Assembly: GCA_963210315.1 (NCBI GenBank)
Contig: OY723292.1
Span: forward strand, 124,001 to 188,000
Reading direction: 5' to 3'
Origin: Rhynchopus euleeides
Taxonomy: Eukaryota > Euglenozoa > Diplonemea > Diplonemida > Diplonemidae
DNA length: 64,000 nucleotides
Positions 62,681-64,000 of this stretch are shown piece after piece. Position numbers and translations under genes: made by a program. Every line of letters begins with the position of its first letter. Position 1 is the stretch's first letter. The notes under the pieces are model-generated. The model had not been told where the DNA came from. It saw only the letters and a list, made by a program, of their open reading frames with translations, and searched no databases.

Positions 62681-64000
62681 CTACGTGACACCACACGGTT
62701 TCGCTCTCCTCCTCGTTGCGCTGTAAAGGAGGGGGGACACACACACACTGGAAGCCGGAGATTGCGCCTGCTGATACTGAGGCGCAATCTTCGCGACGAC
62801 GCGTTGAAAAGAGCGCGGAATAGCCGCCGAACGAAAGATGGTGGGAGAGGGGATGCAGCGGGTGCGCTTCGGAACCGCACGCAACACCTGCTTCTGGAGG
62901 AAACGAGAACGAGAAGGACGGACAGCACGTGTCTTGCGCTCCAAGAAGCGCAAGGCCTGTGAGGCCCGTGGGAAAGGGGAAGGCACGCCCGATCTAGCTG
63001 TGCTGATGATCGTGCGGGAGGAAGGAAAACCTGCTCTGTTGTTATGAAACGAGCATCGCTCCAGGGCAGATTCGTCTGCCTCCCGCATGTGCGCTACACG
63101 TTTCTGCGCGCGGGGAACCGAGGACTCAGAAGGGGAGGAAGGGGAGAAAGGAAGTCGACGCCCCACGTAAGGGCTCGGCGACGTGCACTCGTGGGAGAGC
63201 GTGTCGTCCCCCTGGTGAGACGGCGTTTCTGCCTGCCAGTCGGGAAGAGAGGGGGTTGCAGTGTCTAAAGGCACTAGGGGCTCCTGACATGGAGAGGGTG
63301 GTGGGGGTGACACAGTGTCTGATGGGGGACTAAGCCGAGTGTCGACGGGCTGAAAGCCCGGCGAGTCATCCACAACAAGGGAAGGTGCAGGCGAGAGAGG
63401 AAGGGGGGAAGCAAGTTCTGATGGGGGCATGATACTATCCTCGTCAGGCCGAAGGCTTGACGCTGAAATCGGTGAACCAGGGGACACGGGGGGTTGAGGT
63501 TCTACTCTTCTGTTGTTAAAGGAGCGTTGCCCCAGGGCAGATTCGCCTGTCTCCTGTATGGGTGCTACCCGCTTCTGCGCGCGGGGCACCGAGGACTCAG
63601 AGGGGAGAGAGGGAGAGAAAGGAAGGCGGCGCCCCACGCAAGGGCTCGGAGATCTCCGTTGCGTGGCGCTCTCTGGGAGGGGCGGCGAGCCCGACTGCGG
63701 GGTCTGTAGCCCGTCCAGCAGGTCTGTGTGCAGCACGAGCTCCGGAGCCGGAGAGGGCGCCGGAGGCGGTGCTGTATCTGCTGGTGGAGCGAGACGAGCA
63801 TCATCAGGCTGGGAGCCCGACGATTCATCCGCATCAAGCGTAACGTGCTCTGCACCCATCTTACGCGGGGTAGGGGAAGCAGGGGTATTCATTCGAGGGG
63901 AAGGCGAGAAAAGAAAACCAGGGAATTCGCGTGGGGTCAACGCAGATGACTCCGCAGAAGAACCCAACTCGCCCTCACTGGGCTGATCGTCGGGGCAGCA
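62681..64000 (-). CDS. Second copy of the zinc-finger protein gene, 5' end beyond the window
   Basis: The last 440 codons of a copy of the 59026-62547 gene, open to the window edge. It differs by very few residues (for example GDDTL for GGDTL in the Ser/Pro region) and has the same stop. Only the Ser/Pro-rich C-terminal half is visible. Confidence 0.75.
   Translation of the reverse strand, partial: CCPDDQPSEGELGSSAESSALTPREFPGFLFSPSPRMNTPASPTPRKMGAEHVTLDADESSGSQPDDARLAPPADTAPPPAPSPAPELVLHTDLLDGLQTPQSGSPPLPESATQRRSPSPCVGRRLPFSPSLPSESSVPRAQKRVAPIQETGESALGQRSFNNRRVEPQPPVSPGSPISASSLRPDEDSIMPPSELASPLPLSPAPSLVVDDSPGFQPVDTRLSPPSDTVSPPPPSPCQEPLVPLDTATPSLPDWQAETPSHQGDDTLSHECTSPSPYVGRRLPFSPSSPSESSVPRAQKRVAHMREADESALERCSFHNNRAGFPSSRTIISTARSGVPSPFPRASQALRFLERKTRAVRPSRSRFLQKQVLRAVPKRTRCIPSPTIFRSAAIPRSFQRVVAKIAPQYQQAQSPASSVCVSPLLYSATRRRAKPCGVT

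Larger units (their letters stand above)
58928..64000. repeat. Tandem duplication, period 3,655 bp (second copy cut by the window edge)
   Basis: 58928-60345 matches 62583-64000 with only a few substitutions seen (for example at 59333 and 59547 versus 62988 and 63202). Between the units lies a cluster of caacaaatcacaa at 62552-62590; the same word abuts the left border at 58928. The near-identity means a recent event, or an assembly duplication. Confidence 0.9.

Overview
The window looks like nuclear DNA of a GC-rich, repeat-laden unicellular eukaryote. My best guess is a euglenozoan of the diplonemid kind, with a dinoflagellate-type alveolate as the main alternative. Four things point this way. 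(1) The host genes are almost intronless and all lie on the minus strand. (2) Most host start codons sit just downstream of a pyrimidine-rich tract plus AG, as expected for spliced-leader addition, while one gene carries a clear cis GT-AG intron. (3) A LINE has an APE endonuclease, RT, RNase H and a 2A peptide reading GDIEQNPGP, as in trypanosome L1Tc/ingi elements. (4) Two tyrosine-recombinase (YR) retrotransposons have the order ORF1, YR, RT/RNase H, which I recall as the order of kinetoplastid VIPER elements rather than of DIRS. The species call is inference.

Layout. 1-15 kb is a host gene block, all minus: a partial unknown gene at the left edge, a PRDM-like SET protein with one intron (3.0-4.8 kb), a DUF4116-repeat protein (7.2-9.7 kb), an ER cyclophilin-like protein ending KDDEL (11.0-11.6 kb) and a secreted double WD40 protein with a Thr/Pro linker (12.7-15.0 kb). 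A terminal-inverted-repeat (TIR) element with a nested MITE lies between the SET and DUF4116 genes. 15-42 kb is mostly mobile and repetitive DNA: a 1.5-kb TIR element, a 0.5-kb foldback, a broken YR retrotransposon with a MITE near one end, the LINE, a second YR retrotransposon that looks whole with split direct repeats, and a diverged satellite array. 42.5-46.5 kb is a second host block: a membrane protein resembling TMEM135, and two tandem ubiquitin-like/WD40 paralogues. 47-58 kb is repeats, with a hAT-like relic, AACCGGTT palindrome arrays, a 93-bp minisatellite, a 0.7-kb AT-rich palindrome and one or two unknown genes. From 58.9 kb to the right edge is a recent tandem duplication with a 3,655-bp period, carrying a 1,173-residue zinc-finger protein gene related to the tails of LINE polyproteins.

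How it fits together. The host genes share no obvious pathway (chromatin mark, ER folding, surface or lumenal protein, organelle membrane, repeat scaffolds). Their common strand and AG-ATG spacing suggest one long directional transcription unit interrupted by transposons. Long G or C runs (up to 40 nt) sit at or in the ends of many elements. I saw no tRNA, rRNA or CRISPR array.
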